Below, one piece after another: positions 42,207 to 51,810 of a stretch of DNA of 64,000 nt. Source of the stretch: Leptolyngbya sp. O-77 (GTDB lineage Bacteria; Cyanobacteriota; Cyanobacteriia; Elainellales; Elainellaceae); assembly GCF_001548395.1 (NCBI RefSeq), contig NZ_AP017367.1, positions 1,153,001-1,217,000 of the forward strand. The letters run 5' to 3'. Position 1 is the first letter of the stretch. Every line of letters begins with the position of its first letter. The notes under the pieces were generated by a model. It did not search any database. It was not told the origin of the DNA and worked only from the letters and a program-made list of their open reading frames with translations. The position numbers and the translations under genes were made by a program.

Positions 42207-43745
42207 TTATCCAAACGCATAGGCCGCCATGCTGAGAATGCCGTAGGTGGTGCTGTGGTGTAGTTGGGTGCCGCGATCGCCCCCTGCGCCCAGCGCCACC
42301 AGCAGCGGCAAAAAGTGTTCTTCGCTGGGGTGGTTTTTGGCGGCGTGGGGGGCGACCTGGCGATAGTTCAGCAGCGCATCGGTGTCTCCCTGGGCGATCG
42401 CCGTTTCTAGCCACTGGTCAAATTCCGTCACCCAGTCCGGCGGCGCAGCATCAAAGGCGTAGCCGCCAAAGGCCCGCAGGTTGTGGGTGGCGGCTCCGCT
42501 GGCAAGGATCAGCACGTTTTCCTGACGCAGGGGGGCGATCGCCCGGCCCACTTGCAGGTGATGCGCGGCTCCCAAATGCGGCTGCACCGAGAGTTGTGTT
42601 ACGGGAATGTCTGCGTCGGGATACATCAGCAGCAGTGGCTCCCATGCGCCGTGGTCGAGTCCGCGATTGGGGTCGAGCGCTACGGTCGTGCCCGCCTCCG
42701 TCAGCAGCTTTTCGACCCGCTCTGCCAGTTCCGGCGCACCGGGCGCAGGATATTGCAGGGCGTAGGTTTCTGGCGGAAAGCCGCCAAAGTCGTGAATCGT
42801 TTTCGGCTGGAGAGCGGTACTCACAGCGGGCGATCGCGTTTCCCAGTGGGCCGACACAGCGAGGATGGCTTTGGGGCGCGGTAGCTGTGTGCCAAGTTGC
42901 TTGAGAAACTCCACGGCGGGCGCAGTTTCATATAGCGGTAAATCGGGTGCGCCGTGCGAAACGAAGAGTGAAGGAAGAGTCCTAGGACTTAGGACACCTT
43001 GTTGAGATGTTGAGTTGAGATGTTGACGGAGAAACTGAGTTAGCTCTTGCCACGCATCCTCAGCGGCGGCGGCATTATAGGACGATCGCTCGTGGCAGAA
43101 AAATCCGTGGTCGGCATCGGGGTAAACTTTGAGCCGATATGCTTTGCCCAGGTCTTTGAATCGCGCCTCGATGTGCTGCACGCGCTCCGGCGGAATGAAC
43201 GGATCAGCACCGCCGTGAAACAGGTAGACGGGCATGGTGATGTCCTGGATCGCCTCCACCCAATCGTCCAACACCATGCCGTAAAAGGGAGCTGCTGCCG
43301 CGATGTCGCTGGAAAATCGACACGCTGTTAAAAAGGTCAACCCCCCGCCCAGGCAAAACCCGGTAACGCCAATTCGGTCGGGTGAAACGTCGGGTTGTGC
43401 CTTGAGGAAGGCGATCGCCGCCTTTAGATCCTGTTCCACGGGCTGCCCAAAATCCATGCGATACATGGTCGCCATCGCCTGTTCCACCTCCTCATAGCCA
43501 AATTTGTTGTGGGGCAATTCGCGGTAGTACAGGTCTGGCGTGAGGACAATGTAGCCCTCGGCGGCGATGCGAGCCGCTACGTCCCGAATGTGGGGGGTTA
43601 GTCCAAAGGCTTCCATCAGCAAGAGAACGGCGGGACTGGATGCCGACGCAGCGGGCGCAGCGGGGCGATAGAGAAAGGCGGGCATCTCTCCACTGGGCGT
43701 GGGGATGATTGCCTCAGTTTCCACGATTGCCGTTTTGAGAACCAT
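42207..43745 (-). CDS. Fusion of dienelactone hydrolase and class III extradiol dioxygenase (DODA/LigB)
   Basis: A 512-residue, two-enzyme protein. Residues 1-245 are a dienelactone hydrolase-type alpha/beta-hydrolase: VLLLMEAFGLTPHIRDVAARIA, nucleophile Cys about 128 in GVTGFCLGGGLTF, Asp in FHGGADPFIP and His in PDADHGFFCHERSSY. A 15-residue linker (NSTSQQGVLSPR) joins it to a LigB/4,5-DOPA-extradiol-dioxygenase domain from about 258: PSLFVSHGAPDLPL, AVSAHWETRSP, GLDHGAWEPLLLMYP and AKNHPSEEHFLPLLVALGAG, holding the expected His residues. There is no separate start for the second part. The combination would open an aromatic ring and hydrolyse a lactone-type product, but substrates are unknown. 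Both genes are usually separate, so this fusion is noteworthy. Confidence 0.87.
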   Translation of the reverse strand: MVLKTAIVETEAIIPTPSGEMPAFLYRPAAPAASASSPAVLLLMEAFGLTPHIRDVAARIAAEGYIVLTPDLYYRELPHNKFGYEEVEQAMATMYRMDFGQPVEQDLKAAIAFLKAQPDVSPDRIGVTGFCLGGGLTFLTACRFSSDIAAAAPFYGMVLDDWVEAIQDITMPVYLFHGGADPFIPPERVQHIEARFKDLGKAYRLKVYPDADHGFFCHERSSYNAAAAEDAWQELTQFLRQHLNSTSQQGVLSPRTLPSLFVSHGAPDLPLYETAPAVEFLKQLGTQLPRPKAILAVSAHWETRSPAVSTALQPKTIHDFGGFPPETYALQYPAPGAPELAERVEKLLTEAGTTVALDPNRGLDHGAWEPLLLMYPDADIPVTQLSVQPHLGAAHHLQVGRAIAPLRQENVLILASGAATHNLRAFGGYAFDAAPPDWVTEFDQWLETAIAQGDTDALLNYRQVAPHAAKNHPSEEHFLPLLVALGAGGDRGTQLHHSTTYGILSMAAYAFG

Positions 43746-43932
43746 TGGGCATCCTCCTGCGTAGGCTATTCAGCCTATGGTAGGACAGGGATGCTTGAAT
43801 TGACTTTTGGAGCGTTGGGATGCAGCAGGCTTGTAGCAGCAGACTTGTATTGGTCGGGGTATGGCTGGACACGTCGGCGATCGCCCCAGCACGGCATCAT
43901 GAAAAGCAGCCCTCTGGTGAGGTGTTTGCCCT

Positions 43933-46581
43933 ATGCTCTCCTGGTTTTCTGTTGCGTCCCATCGCGCCATGCCTGTTGCGTCTGGTAAGTCATGGCTGCC
44001 GCTTGCAGTAAAAGCGGCTCAAACCGATCCTCATCATCTGCTGAACCAGCTCGAGACGCGTCCCTATGGGCTAACGGCCTTGCAGGCTCGCCAGCGCCGC
44101 CGCCAGTTTGGGCCTAATGAAATTGCCCACGACTGCACCCCCACCTGGTATCAGCAGCTATTCCGCGCCTTCAATAGCCCGTTTGTGTATTTGCTGCTGG
44201 TGCTGGCGATCGCCGCCTGGTTCACTCGCGATCAGCGGGGCGCAGCGCTGCTTCTGGGGATTGTGTTGCTCAGCGGGGTGCTGCGGTTTGCGCGGGAATA
44301 TCGCTCCAGCCGCGCCGCCGAAAAGCTGCGGGCCCTGGTCGAAACCACCGCCACCGTCAGCCGCTACGACGATTTGCTGCCAGCCGAGCGCCGCCAAGAA
44401 GTTCCCATTCGCCAGCTCGTGCCGGGGGATGTCGTACATTTGGCTCCGGGAGATATGGTGCCTGCGGATGTGCGGCTGCTGGAGGCCAATAACTTCTTTG
44501 TGGGCCAGTCGATCCTCACGGGGGAATCTGACTTGGTGCAAAAATATAGCGCCGTCCGCGCCGTGCCATCGCCCGACGGAGACTGGTGGGATCTGCCCAA
44601 CCTTTGCTTTATGGGAACCACAGTGTTGGGGGGCAGCGCTCGCGCCGTGGTCATAGCCACTGGAGCGCAGACCTATTTGGGAATGCTGTCGAAAACGCTG
44701 ATCGGGCGGCGATCGCCCACTAGCTTTGACACGGGCATTAACCACATCACCTGGCTGCTGATCGGGTTCATCGCCATCATGGCCCCCAGTGCGGTTTTGC
44801 TCAACGGCCTGGTTCGCGGGCAGTGGACAACTTCTCTGATCTTTGGAGTGGCGGTCGCTGTGGGTCTGGTGCCAGAGCTATTGCCCCTGATTCTCAGCAT
44901 TGGACTGACACGCGGGGTCAGTGCCCTGGCCCGACAGCAGATGCTGGCCAAGCGGCTGGACGCGGTGCAAAACCTGGGCGCAGTTGACCTGCTGTGTACC
45001 GACAAGACGGGCACCCTCACCCAAAACCAGGTGTCGTTTCACAGTGCGATCGCCCCCCTGGGCCAGCCCAGCCCCGATCCGCTGGCCGATGCCTACTTGA
45101 ACAGTTACTACCAGACGGGCATTCAAAACCGATTGGACGATGCCATTTTGGAAGCGGCCGACGCGAGTGCCTTGTCCCAGATTGCATTGACCCATCGCAA
45201 GCTGGGGGAAGTGCCCTTCGATTTTGCGCGACGGCGGCTGTCTGTGGTGGTCGAACAGGAGGGTTTTCCGCTGCTAATCTGCAAAGGGGCTGTGGAGGAG
45301 GTGCTGGGTCTATGCAGCCACCTCCAGCACCAGGGAGAGCCAACGCCCCTGACCGAAGCGCTGCATCAGCAGACCCTCCAAACAGCCCAGCAGTTTAGCC
45401 GGCAGGGGTTTCGGGTGCTGGCCGTGGCCTGCAAGCGGCTGGATGCACCGCAGGATCACTATGACCCGACAGATGAGGCGGGGCTAAGGCTGGTGGGATA
45501 CCTGACGTTTCTCGATCCGCCGCAGGAGACGGCAAAGGGGGCGATCGCCGCCTTGCAGCAGTACAACGTGCGTGTCAAGGTGCTAACTGGAGACAATGAG
45601 CATGTCGCCCGCACGATTTGTCAGGAGGTCGGGCTGCCCGTTCAGCAAGTCTGCCTCGGTTCGGCGATTGACCCGATGACCGACGAGGAACTGGCTGCCG
45701 TTGCTGAGAACACGACGCTGTTTGCCAAGCTGTCGCCCCTGCAAAAAGCCCGAATTGTGCAGGTTCTCAAACAGCAGGGACACACGGTGGGCTATTTGGG
45801 CGATGGGGTCAACGATGCGCTGGCCCTGCGAGAGGCGGATGTGGGCATTTCGGTGGAGTCGGCGGTGGATGTGGCCAAGGAGTCGGCCGATGTGATTTTG
45901 CTTGAAAAGAGCCTGCTGGTGCTAGAACAGGGCATTGTGGAGGGTCGCCGCACCTTTGGCAATATCATCAAGTATCTGAAGATGGCGACCAGCTCCAACT
46001 TTGGCAATGTGCTGAGCGTGATGGGCGCTAGCGCTCTGCTGCCCTTCTTACCGATGCAGCCGCTGCAACTGCTGGTGCAAAACCTGCTTTACGACCTGTC
46101 CCAAACGGCGATTCCCTTTGACCGAGTAGATGAGTCCTATCTGGTGCAGCCCCAGCGCTGGTCTGTGCGGGATTTGCGGCGGTTTATGTTGTGCTTTGGT
46201 CCCGTCAGTTCCATTTTTGACTATGTGACGTTTGCGGTGCTGTGGGGGGTGCTGGGGTTCAACGTGCCCGCTGATGCGGCGCTGTTTCAGTCGGGCTGGT
46301 TTGTCTACGGGCTGTTGTCCCAAACCCTGATTATTCATTTGATTCGCACGGTTAAGGCTCCGTTTACCCAGAGCACGGCCGCCTTGCCTGTGTTGGGGAT
46401 GACGGGGCTGGTGATGGCGATCGCCCTGCTGCTCCCCTTTACGCCCCTGGGTGAGAGTATTGGGCTGGTGCCGCTGCCGGCCCGCTATTTCCTCTGGCTG
46501 GTTGCCATTCTCCTGGGCTACTGGCTGGTCACTCGCGGGGTCAAAGCCGCCTATATCCGCCGCTTCAAGACCTGGCTTTAG
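43933..46581 (+). CDS. P-type ATPase of the MgtA magnesium-importer type
   Basis: An 882-residue cation pump; a second ATG at 43969 may be the true start. The motifs are DKTGTLT (phosphorylated Asp about 357), LTGESDLVQK, ICKGAVEEVLG (nucleotide domain), VLTGDNEHVARTI and GYLGDGVNDALALREADVGISV. Ten membrane segments are predicted, with the M4 stretch VAVGLVPELLPLILSIGL, in which the VPELLP triplet matches MgtA/MgtB Mg2+ importers. The late part (ALLPFLPMQPLQLLVQNLLYDLSQTAIPFDRVD) also fits. It is transcribed away from the fusion gene, with no regulatory leader recognised. Substrate as Mg2+ is a family-based assignment. Confidence 0.9.
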   Translation: MLSWFSVASHRAMPVASGKSWLPLAVKAAQTDPHHLLNQLETRPYGLTALQARQRRRQFGPNEIAHDCTPTWYQQLFRAFNSPFVYLLLVLAIAAWFTRDQRGAALLLGIVLLSGVLRFAREYRSSRAAEKLRALVETTATVSRYDDLLPAERRQEVPIRQLVPGDVVHLAPGDMVPADVRLLEANNFFVGQSILTGESDLVQKYSAVRAVPSPDGDWWDLPNLCFMGTTVLGGSARAVVIATGAQTYLGMLSKTLIGRRSPTSFDTGINHITWLLIGFIAIMAPSAVLLNGLVRGQWTTSLIFGVAVAVGLVPELLPLILSIGLTRGVSALARQQMLAKRLDAVQNLGAVDLLCTDKTGTLTQNQVSFHSAIAPLGQPSPDPLADAYLNSYYQTGIQNRLDDAILEAADASALSQIALTHRKLGEVPFDFARRRLSVVVEQEGFPLLICKGAVEEVLGLCSHLQHQGEPTPLTEALHQQTLQTAQQFSRQGFRVLAVACKRLDAPQDHYDPTDEAGLRLVGYLTFLDPPQETAKGAIAALQQYNVRVKVLTGDNEHVARTICQEVGLPVQQVCLGSAIDPMTDEELAAVAENTTLFAKLSPLQKARIVQVLKQQGHTVGYLGDGVNDALALREADVGISVESAVDVAKESADVILLEKSLLVLEQGIVEGRRTFGNIIKYLKMATSSNFGNVLSVMGASALLPFLPMQPLQLLVQNLLYDLSQTAIPFDRVDESYLVQPQRWSVRDLRRFMLCFGPVSSIFDYVTFAVLWGVLGFNVPADAALFQSGWFVYGLLSQTLIIHLIRTVKAPFTQSTAALPVLGMTGLVMAIALLLPFTPLGESIGLVPLPARYFLWLVAILLGYWLVTRGVKAAYIRRFKTWL

Positions 46582-46619
46582 AAGGGTTCATCTGCTAGGT
46601 TTGCTAGGCTTCTGCCCGC

Positions 46620-46814
46620 CTAGGCCGATGACCGCCTCCGCCAGGTGAGCCATCCCAGCAGCACCGCCATCGCCAGCGTCGGCATTAGCACGATCGCCCA
46701 CACGACTTCATCCCTGGCAGGCACCAGCGCCAGCGGTGGAAAATACTTGATGGCGATCGCCCCCACAGCCGACCCACCCATCACCTTCGCCAGTAGCCAC
46801 ACACTATCCTTCAT
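46620..46814 (-). CDS. Small two-helix membrane protein, unknown
   Basis: A 64-residue frame beginning MKDSVWLLAKVMGGSAVGAIAIKYFPPL, with two hydrophobic segments (residues 5-25 and 35-58, VVWAIVLMPTLAMAVLLGWL) and a final positively charged WRRRSSA. Composition and topology look like a real membrane protein. It lies 38 bp past the convergent Mg ATPase stop and 39 bp before the kinase stop. I do not know the family. Confidence 0.6.
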   Translation of the reverse strand: MKDSVWLLAKVMGGSAVGAIAIKYFPPLALVPARDEVVWAIVLMPTLAMAVLLGWLTWRRRSSA

Positions 46815-46852
46815 TCCTGCTCTAGCAAAGACTGCATGGTTTAGTTAATCGT

Positions 46853-48904
46853 TTAATTAATCGCTGTCGCCCGCAGGACAAAGTTCACCGTCTGGTTGGC
46901 GCTCACGTCGATCTGATAGCGGCCCGACTGCGGCAGCCCCGGCCCGATTTGCAGCGTGCCGCCCGATGCACTGGAGAGCGATCGCCCATTGGGATCGCGG
47001 ATATCCACCAGCACATCACCCTGAATGATCTCAACAACCAGGCCCTGGTCGCTCTGCAAATCCACCAGATAGCGCCGCATCCGGTTGGCCCGCACCTGGT
47101 TATCCACTTCTTGCGACTCCCCTGGCGACAGATTCAGCGCTTCGGTGCGGATATCGACTTCCGGCGGCGGCTCTGGCATGGGTGACGGATCAGGCGGCGG
47201 CGGTGGCGGAGGTGTGGGACTCGGCGGCACGCCTTCTAAACTCAGATTCAACGCATAGTCCGTCTGCGAAATGCCCGACAGCGGCTTCACCTGCACGACG
47301 TAATCTCCTGCATAGGCCGCCGTGCCGCGCCACTGCAACACCTGCGAGGCCTGTCCGTCCACAGGCTGGCGATCAGGATTCAGCACCGTCATGATCACGC
47401 CATCGCCATCCAGCCGGGCCGTCAGCGCCTCTCCTGCTTCCATCGAAATCAGGTAGTTGATGGTTTGGTTATCTCGCAGGCTGCCCCGTGCTGTGGTGTT
47501 GGAACCGGGCCGCAAATTGAGCCGCTGGTCAAACTCGACGGGCTGGCTGGGCGAGGGACTGGGCGAGGGCGACGCCGTTGGGCTGGGGCTAGGCGAGGGC
47601 GACACCGTTGGGCTGGGCGTAATCGTTACGGTCGGCGACGGCGTTGCCACAGGCGGACTGCCGTTCAGCAGCGCACTCACCACTGCCCAAGACGCAATGC
47701 CCGTAATCGTCGCCAGCCCAATGCCAATCGCCAGCACTGCCAGCGGATTGTCCCACACCGAGGTCTGGCGCGGCGCAGGAATTAACCGATTGGGCACTTG
47801 CCGACCCGCATTGCCCACTGCCTGCGTATGCGCCGTCGTCGTGCTGGGCGGCACGGGGCGGCCCACGGCCACTGTCTGCATCTGCGAAAGGGGGTCGGGC
47901 GGCGGGCTGGCGGCGGGCTGGGGCGTTTGGGATGGGTGCGCGGCCGGATAGCCCGGTTGCGAATAGCCTGGCTGGGGATAGCCCGCTTGGGGATAGCTGG
48001 GCTGGGGATAGGTGGGCGACTGGTAGCCGGGCGGCTGGTAGGTGGGCGGCTGCGTTGTGGGATAGGTTGCCGCATTGGTTACTGCCTGGAGCGCCTGGGC
48101 AACTTCGGCCACCGATTGATAGCGATCGCCCGGCCGATAGCTCAGCATCTTGTTCAACACCTGCGCCAGCCCAGGGCTAACGTTGGCGTAGCGCTGCCAG
48201 TGCCAGGTCAGGTTCATGTCATCGTATAAATCCTGCGGCTCTCGCCCCGTCAGCAGCACCACCGCCGTCACCGCCAGCGCGTAGAGATCGCTGTTGGGAT
48301 AGGCACGTCCCGTCTGCATTTGCTCACTCGGCGCATAGCCCAGCTTGCCGACGGTGGTCGATTGCGTCGCCGTTTGCAGCCGTGTGGCAATTTCCTTCAC
48401 CACGCCAAAGTCGATCAGCACTGGAAGCTGATCCGCTTGCCGCAGCATGATGTTATCTGGCGCAATGTCGCGGTGAATGATGCCACGGGCATGGATATGG
48501 GCTAGCACAGGCAGCAGTTGCCGTAGCAGTTGCACCACTTCTGGTTCTGAAAATGTTTGTCCGCTCAGCTTGCGCTCCGTCAGCAAATCCCGGTAGGACT
48601 TACCTTCCACATAATCCTGCGCCAAAAACAAGCGCTGATTTTCCTCAAACGTGGCGCGAAACTGCGGAATCTGCGGATGCTGAATCTGATACAGGATCGC
48701 CGCCTCCCGCTGAAACAGTTCCTTAGACTTTTCCAGCGCATAGTCTCCCGACTGCGACGGAATGAATTCCTTCAGCGCACACCGCTCGCTAAACCGCCCC
48801 AAATCCTCTGCCAAATACGTGCGCCCAAACCCGCCCTGGCCAAGCAGCTTCACCAGGCGATAGCGATTTTGCAAAACAGTTCCAGCGGACAAGGGAGGTT
48901 GCAT
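46853..48904 (-). CDS. Serine/threonine protein kinase with Pro-rich linker and extracytoplasmic domains
   Basis: A 683-residue membrane kinase. Kinase domain, about 14-275: LLGQGGFGRTYLA (Gly loop), CALKEF (Lys), HRDIAPDNIML (catalytic loop with APDN instead of KPEN), LIDFGVVKE and GKLGYAPSEQ. A Pro/Tyr/Gln-rich linker (about 285-345, YPQPSYPQAGYPQPGYSQPGY type) leads to a membrane helix at about 393-418. Outside are Ser/Pro repeats (TPSPTVTITPSPTVSPSPS) and two pre-peptidase-C-terminal-like beta domains separated by a Pro-rich stretch. Such Pkn-type kinases signal from the envelope; no target is suggested by context. Confidence 0.92.
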   Translation of the reverse strand: MQPPLSAGTVLQNRYRLVKLLGQGGFGRTYLAEDLGRFSERCALKEFIPSQSGDYALEKSKELFQREAAILYQIQHPQIPQFRATFEENQRLFLAQDYVEGKSYRDLLTERKLSGQTFSEPEVVQLLRQLLPVLAHIHARGIIHRDIAPDNIMLRQADQLPVLIDFGVVKEIATRLQTATQSTTVGKLGYAPSEQMQTGRAYPNSDLYALAVTAVVLLTGREPQDLYDDMNLTWHWQRYANVSPGLAQVLNKMLSYRPGDRYQSVAEVAQALQAVTNAATYPTTQPPTYQPPGYQSPTYPQPSYPQAGYPQPGYSQPGYPAAHPSQTPQPAASPPPDPLSQMQTVAVGRPVPPSTTTAHTQAVGNAGRQVPNRLIPAPRQTSVWDNPLAVLAIGIGLATITGIASWAVVSALLNGSPPVATPSPTVTITPSPTVSPSPSPSPTASPSPSPSPSQPVEFDQRLNLRPGSNTTARGSLRDNQTINYLISMEAGEALTARLDGDGVIMTVLNPDRQPVDGQASQVLQWRGTAAYAGDYVVQVKPLSGISQTDYALNLSLEGVPPSPTPPPPPPPDPSPMPEPPPEVDIRTEALNLSPGESQEVDNQVRANRMRRYLVDLQSDQGLVVEIIQGDVLVDIRDPNGRSLSSASGGTLQIGPGLPQSGRYQIDVSANQTVNFVLRATAIN

Positions 48905-49107
48905 GTTAAGGCGTGGGATTAAGGGAGTAGGGAACGAGAAGATGAGTCCAACAAGTTCAACATTATAGATACATTGATTGCGGGGTTAATTTCGGAAGAG
49001 GACGGCTTGGGGCTTTGGATTTTTGGGTTTTAGAGTTTGGGTTTTGGATTGATAGCGACCGTGGCTTGCTCTCGCATCTCAAGCGTCCTTTCGCTCAAGT
49101 CCGCTCC

Positions 49108-50319
49108 TTATCGCAGGCGAAATAGCAAAAACTGCGTCACCTGGAGCGGGTTGAAGTTGTCATCGCTGACCAGTAGCAGGCTGGCGGAGCCGTCAGGCAG
49201 ACGGGGGCCGAGGGTCATGGCTTCCAGGTTATCTAACCGGATGCCTAAGTTGCTCAGGTTGAGCAGGAGGCGCTTGCGGACGGGCTGGATGCCGCTCAGG
49301 TCGCCCTGGAGTTGGGGCATTGCAGACGTGTCGGTGGCGTTGCCCATCACCATCTGGAAGAGTTGCGCGGTCACGCCTGTGTGTGGCGTAAAGGCCCGCT
49401 CTAGGCTGAGGAAGTGGCCACCCGCGTCGATCGCCAGGAGTTCCGTCAGCCCGGGTTCGCCTTGCTCTGGCGGCAGCGCGTCTCGGTCATAGAGATGCTC
49501 GGCCAGCAGGGTTGCCTGGTCTTCGCCGATGAGGTAGTGCAGCAGGCGCAGGGGAGGCAATTCACCCGGCGAGCCAGCGTCCCGATCCTGAAGCAGCGAA
49601 GACTCGGTGGCGGCAAACAGGCGAAAGGGTTCTAGATAGCCGGCCGTGCCGAGGGCGCTGGGGTCGGGGGTGAGAGACTCAAAGCCCAGGTTTTCCTGCA
49701 CGCCGCGTGGCGGCTCGTCGGCGGACGGTAGCAAATAGCGCTCTGGAAGTTTGAGACGAGATTTTCGGCGGCCAGTTTCCAGGTCGAACTCGTCGATGAA
49801 GGGCGGAATGCTCTGGCTAGGGATGCCTTCACTGGCGATGTAGAGGGATTGGCGGGGCGTGAGGGCGATCGCCTCTGGATCGATCGTCCCTGCTGCAAAG
49901 GGCTGGCCGTCTTCAGTCAGCAGCGGCGTGACGGATTCCACCTCAACGGACGACAGCTTGGGGTTGTCAGGATCAACGGCGTTCAGAGTCAACCTGAGCG
50001 TATAGAATCGGGCGGGGCCAAAATTGCTGCGGTCATCGGAGAGGGCATAGAGGCGATCGCGCTGACGGTCATAGGCCAGCCCCGACAGACCGCCCACGGG
50101 CACACCCTCAAACTCCTGCGGTGGTAGTCGGTATTCGCCCAAAAAATCTACCGACAGGGGCAACAATAGCCGTTCCTCTGCGCTGACGCGGGGCAGCGTG
50201 CAGCCTGCGGTTCCCAACAGCAGCAGGAACAGAAGGGGAAGGGCGATCGCCCTCCGTCCGTTCAACGTTTTGCTGAGCCACCGCCCCAAAACCCTCACCA
50301 AAACTCGCAGTCCGTTCAT
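49108..50319 (-). CDS. Esterase-like/phytase-like lipoprotein
   Basis: About 403 residues from ATG 50319 (the frame opens at 50385). An N-terminal lipobox LLLGTAGC follows a positively charged and hydrophobic signal, so the protein is probably lipid-anchored. The core matches the esterase-like activity of phytase family: VGGLSGLAYDRQRDRLYALSDDRSNF, TIDPEAIAL, GFESLTPD, LRLLHYLI and NLEAMTLGPRLPDGSASLLLVSDDNFN. These segments form a beta-propeller with metal-binding Asp/Asn/Glu residues. The substrate is unknown; phosphoester cleavage outside the cytoplasm is plausible. It stands 131 bp before (upstream in minus sense) no obvious partner, with the response regulator 131 bp away. Confidence 0.85.
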   Translation of the reverse strand: MNGLRVLVRVLGRWLSKTLNGRRAIALPLLFLLLLGTAGCTLPRVSAEERLLLPLSVDFLGEYRLPPQEFEGVPVGGLSGLAYDRQRDRLYALSDDRSNFGPARFYTLRLTLNAVDPDNPKLSSVEVESVTPLLTEDGQPFAAGTIDPEAIALTPRQSLYIASEGIPSQSIPPFIDEFDLETGRRKSRLKLPERYLLPSADEPPRGVQENLGFESLTPDPSALGTAGYLEPFRLFAATESSLLQDRDAGSPGELPPLRLLHYLIGEDQATLLAEHLYDRDALPPEQGEPGLTELLAIDAGGHFLSLERAFTPHTGVTAQLFQMVMGNATDTSAMPQLQGDLSGIQPVRKRLLLNLSNLGIRLDNLEAMTLGPRLPDGSASLLLVSDDNFNPLQVTQFLLFRLR

Positions 50320-50450
50320 TCGCAGCAGCGGCTGAACGCCAGAACCCGTAGAGAACAACCCGAAACCCATAGCAATAGCAGACAAGCGCAGCTAGCAGCA
50401 GCATAGCGCAAGCGTTGCTTCTTCCGCCGTCGTGAAAGCGGGCCTGACTA

Positions 50451-51209
50451 TCAGGACAGAGAATGCAGCGCCGCTCGGTGGTTGTGGTTTGGGCTGGGTT
50501 GAGACGCGGCAACCGGGCCTTGCCCGGCCACCTCGATATTGAAGCGATAGCCTACGTTACGGACGGTTTGGATGAGATTAGGCTGGCGCGGATCGACCTC
50601 GATTTTTTTACGCAGAGAAAGAACGTGCGTATCCACAGTGCGGTGATTGTCAATGGCATCGGGCCAGGCTTTGCGGAGCAGTTCCGAACGGCTGAGGGGT
50701 AAGCCACCTGCCTGCGCCAGCACATAGAGCAGGCTAAATTCTTGCGGGGTCAGGTCGATTAGCTCGTGCTTGAGATGAACGCGGCGCTGCACTAGGTCAA
50801 TTTTCAGATCGCCATAGTCCAAGATAGCAGGGGCAACAGTGGGGCGACTGCGGCGGGTCAGCGCTTCTACCCGCGCCAAAAACTCCTGCATTCCAAAGGG
50901 CTTGGTGAGATAGTCATCCGCGCCAGCCCGCAATCCAGCTACAATATCCGACTCGGTGCTGCGGGCCGAGAGAATCAGCACAAAGGGCTGGCTCTGTTGA
51001 CGCAGCCATCGGCAAAACTCCAGCCCGTTTCCGTCGGACAGATCTGAATCCAGCACTACAAGCTGGGGCTTGCGGTTCAAGTAGACATCTTTGGCCTGCT
51101 GCAAGCTGGCAGATTGATAGACCGAATAGCCGACCTGCTGGAGGTGCCACCCGAGAAGCGATCGCAAATGGGGATTTCCCTCGACAATTTGGATGCAGAC
51201 AGCGCTCAC
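50451..51209 (-). CDS. OmpR/PhoB-type response regulator
   Basis: A 252-residue transcription factor. Receiver domain 1-120: phosphoacceptor Asp in LVVLDSDLSDGNG, Ser in LILSARST and Lys in YLTKPFG. In place of the usual acidic pair near the N-terminus it reads IQIVEGNPHLR, with only one Glu. The C-terminal winged helix (about 130-230) shows LTPQEFSLLYVLAQAGGLPLSRSELLRKAWPD and HVLSLRKKIEVDPRQPNLIQTVRNVGYRF. No histidine kinase is adjacent. Its target genes are unknown; from style alone it could belong to the cyanobacterial NblR/RpaB-like group, but I would not name it. Confidence 0.88.
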   Translation of the reverse strand: MSAVCIQIVEGNPHLRSLLGWHLQQVGYSVYQSASLQQAKDVYLNRKPQLVVLDSDLSDGNGLEFCRWLRQQSQPFVLILSARSTESDIVAGLRAGADDYLTKPFGMQEFLARVEALTRRSRPTVAPAILDYGDLKIDLVQRRVHLKHELIDLTPQEFSLLYVLAQAGGLPLSRSELLRKAWPDAIDNHRTVDTHVLSLRKKIEVDPRQPNLIQTVRNVGYRFNIEVAGQGPVAASQPSPNHNHRAALHSLS

Positions 51210-51484
51210 AATGTCTAGCTACGATTTAGCTAATGATATGGATTGTTCCTAAAGCTAACAGAGCGCTTGTCAAGGTTTTGTAACCACTGCTACGGGCTAA
51301 GCGACTCAAGCCTTGACAAATGCGCCGTTTGTGGGAACCAAGCTGGCGCTATTGTGGGTGGCTAGAAACTTCGTATTCATATTCATATTCATAATGCTTA
51401 TCTGTCTGCCAAGAATGGGGCGATCGCTCTTCGCCCACCCCAGTCTTCGGGGTAAAATAGGGCATAGCATTGCACCATCTCTCC

Positions 51485-51733
51485 ATGCTTCAGGACGCAC
51501 AAATTATCCGGTTCTATCAGCGCCTCACCGACGCGCTGAACGAGCAGTGGCATCGGGGCTATCGCTTCGATGAGCTGCGCCTATACCTCGATGGATATCT
51601 GGCCGCCCTTCGGCATACGAACGTCGTCGAACCTTATCTGGTTCACCAGCTCGAAGAAGAAGCCACTCGCTATCTCTACGACCCCTCCAGCTTTGTCGAG
51701 CCGCAGCCTGAACCAGAAGTCGATTTCTACTAA
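51485..51733 (+). CDS. DUF6761 family protein
   Basis: An 82-residue acidic protein from ATG 51485 (the frame opens five codons earlier): MLQDAQIIRFYQRLTDALNEQWHRGYRFDELRLYLDGYLAALRHTNVVEPY, finishing with PQPEPEVDFY. This pattern is, from memory, DUF6761, a small cyanobacterial family with unknown role. Mostly helical and cytosolic. It lies 77 bp upstream of the ADP-ribosylglycohydrolase gene on the same strand and may be co-transcribed with it. Confidence 0.75.
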   Translation: MLQDAQIIRFYQRLTDALNEQWHRGYRFDELRLYLDGYLAALRHTNVVEPYLVHQLEEEATRYLYDPSSFVEPQPEPEVDFY

Positions 51734-51810
51734 ATAGTACTAAATAACCGTTACCAGCCATTTCGCCGCGATTTACTGTATCACTTGACCAGTTAGCCGC
51801 TTTTTTTGAG

